In this document: in pieces, positions 21,469 through 21,976 of the stretch
Layout: every line of letters starts with the position of its first letter
Numbering within the stretch: position 1 is the first letter of the stretch
Assembly: GCA_964467615.1 (NCBI GenBank)
Contig: CAYXRK010000072.1
Span: 1 to 21,976 of the forward strand
DNA from: CAYXRK01 sp964467615
GTDB taxonomy: Bacteria; Hydrogenedentota; Hydrogenedentia; Hydrogenedentales; GCA-2746185
Length of the DNA stretch: 21,976 nucleotides
Reading direction: 5' to 3'
The notes under the pieces: generated by a model
Database searches by the model: none
What the model saw: the letters and a program-made list of their open reading frames with translations, nothing else
Told to the model about the DNA's origin: nothing
Program-made: the position numbers and the translations under genes

Positions 21469-21972
21469 ATGAAGCGTGTAGTGATGTGGGTCGTTTGTGC
21501 GGCGTTGGCCGCCACCGGCTGCGGCAAGAAGGCCGCGGAAATTGCCGCCGAGAAAGCTATCGAGTATTCGGCCAAAGCGGACGGAAAGGACGTCAAAGTC
21601 GATATCCAATCCGGCGGCGAGACGATGGTCGTCAAAACCGAAGATGGTTCGTATGCTACGGGTGAGAACGTCGCAATTCCGGAGAATTTTCCGAAAGACA
21701 TCCCTGTGTACAAAGGCCTAAAGCCGACAATGTCCTCTACGGTAGGCGGCGAGGGGAGCTTCATGCTGAGCGGCACGATCGAAGGTTCGCCGGACGATGC
21801 TGCAATATATTATTCTCGCGAAGCCGTCGCGAACGGTTGGACGGAGACGACGAAAATTTCGCAGCCGCAAATGACGATGCTGGCCTACGAGAAGGACGAC
21901 AGGGCGATGAGCATTATGGCGTCGTCGGAGGCAGGCAGCACATCGCTCTCTATTACCGTAGCGAAGAAGTAG
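21469..21972 (+). CDS. Small putative lipoprotein
   Basis: A 167-residue protein with a lipoprotein signal: MKRVVMWVVCAALAATGC, with the lipobox Cys at 18 followed by GKK. The mature part is a helical Ala/Lys-rich stretch (20-40) and then a beta-rich domain with PENFPKDIPVYKGLKP (about 72-87), SFMLSGTIEGSPDDAAIYYS and NGWTETTKI. This 'FPxDIPVYxG ... YY ... NGW' pattern occurs in uncharacterised bacterial lipoproteins; no function is known. GGAG lies about 7 nt before the ATG. The stop at 21970-21972 is complete, so the gene ends inside the window. It may be co-transcribed with yqeY, 10 bp upstream. Confidence 0.85.
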   Translation: MKRVVMWVVCAALAATGCGKKAAEIAAEKAIEYSAKADGKDVKVDIQSGGETMVVKTEDGSYATGENVAIPENFPKDIPVYKGLKPTMSSTVGGEGSFMLSGTIEGSPDDAAIYYSREAVANGWTETTKISQPQMTMLAYEKDDRAMSIMASSEAGSTSLSITVAKK

Positions 21973-21976
21973 GTCT

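Noticed and set aside
1..21976. tRNA or rRNA genes
   Set aside because: No tRNA cloverleaf with a TTCGANTC-like arm followed by a matching acceptor stem was noticed by eye in the gaps, and no rRNA core sequences; a tRNA scan could not be run.

Overview
This window is GC-rich (about 60% by eye) and densely coded. It comes from a bacterium with a Gram-negative (diderm) envelope, as shown by ExbB/ExbD energy-transducing proteins, a PilT-type pilus retraction ATPase, a lipoprotein with a lipobox, a Tat-exported gamma-glutamyltransferase and FtsZ. FtsZ argues against classical Planctomycetes. No rRNA or other clear phylogenetic marker is present. The mix of GTG/TTG starts, family III CoA-transferases, GSDH-type propeller proteins and dispersed REP-like repeats would suit an uncultivated lineage such as Hydrogenedentota or a deltaproteobacterial relative, but that is a guess.

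Layout. (1) 1-1462, minus: the N-terminal two thirds of a Zn/Cd/Pb-type P1B ATPase, cut by the window edge. (2) 1616-4171, plus: an exported TPR protein with a C-terminal membrane anchor, then a CaiB/BaiF CoA-transferase. (3) 4326-4925, minus: a DUF433/DUF5615 toxin-antitoxin-like pair. (4) 5158-8562, minus: an apparent operon transcribed as gamma-glutamyltransferase, DUF3995 membrane protein, alpha-methylacyl-CoA racemase. (5) 8745-10670: a tandem ACT-domain protein, a class I methyltransferase on the other strand, and two small convergent genes whose stops nearly touch. (6) 10874-13307: a promoter and an overlapping ftsZ-pilT pair. (7) 13581-18848: four tightly packed genes, exbB, exbD, a large TPR protein, and a membrane-anchored VWA protein. 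(8) 19083-21972: a GSDH/HHIP-like propeller protein with an Ig-like domain and membrane anchor, a 369-bp hairpin-bearing gap, a YqeY protein and a small lipoprotein.

The most interesting unit is region 7. ExbB and ExbD form a proton-driven motor that normally works on TonB or TolA. No TonB/TolA is present here. The last gene instead encodes a protein with one N-terminal membrane segment, a proline-rich periplasmic stretch and a VWA domain with an intact MIDAS metal site, next to a large periplasmic TPR protein of the CpoB/YbgF kind. This may be a variant Tol/Ton-like envelope machine in which a VWA protein is the driven partner; that role is an inference from gene order and topology.

Three REP-like dispersed repeat elements lie between transcription units: 10746-10833, 13424-13507 (two perfect 33-bp arms) and 18867-18920. 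Spurious long ORFs antisense to real genes are common because of the GC-rich codon usage and were left out.
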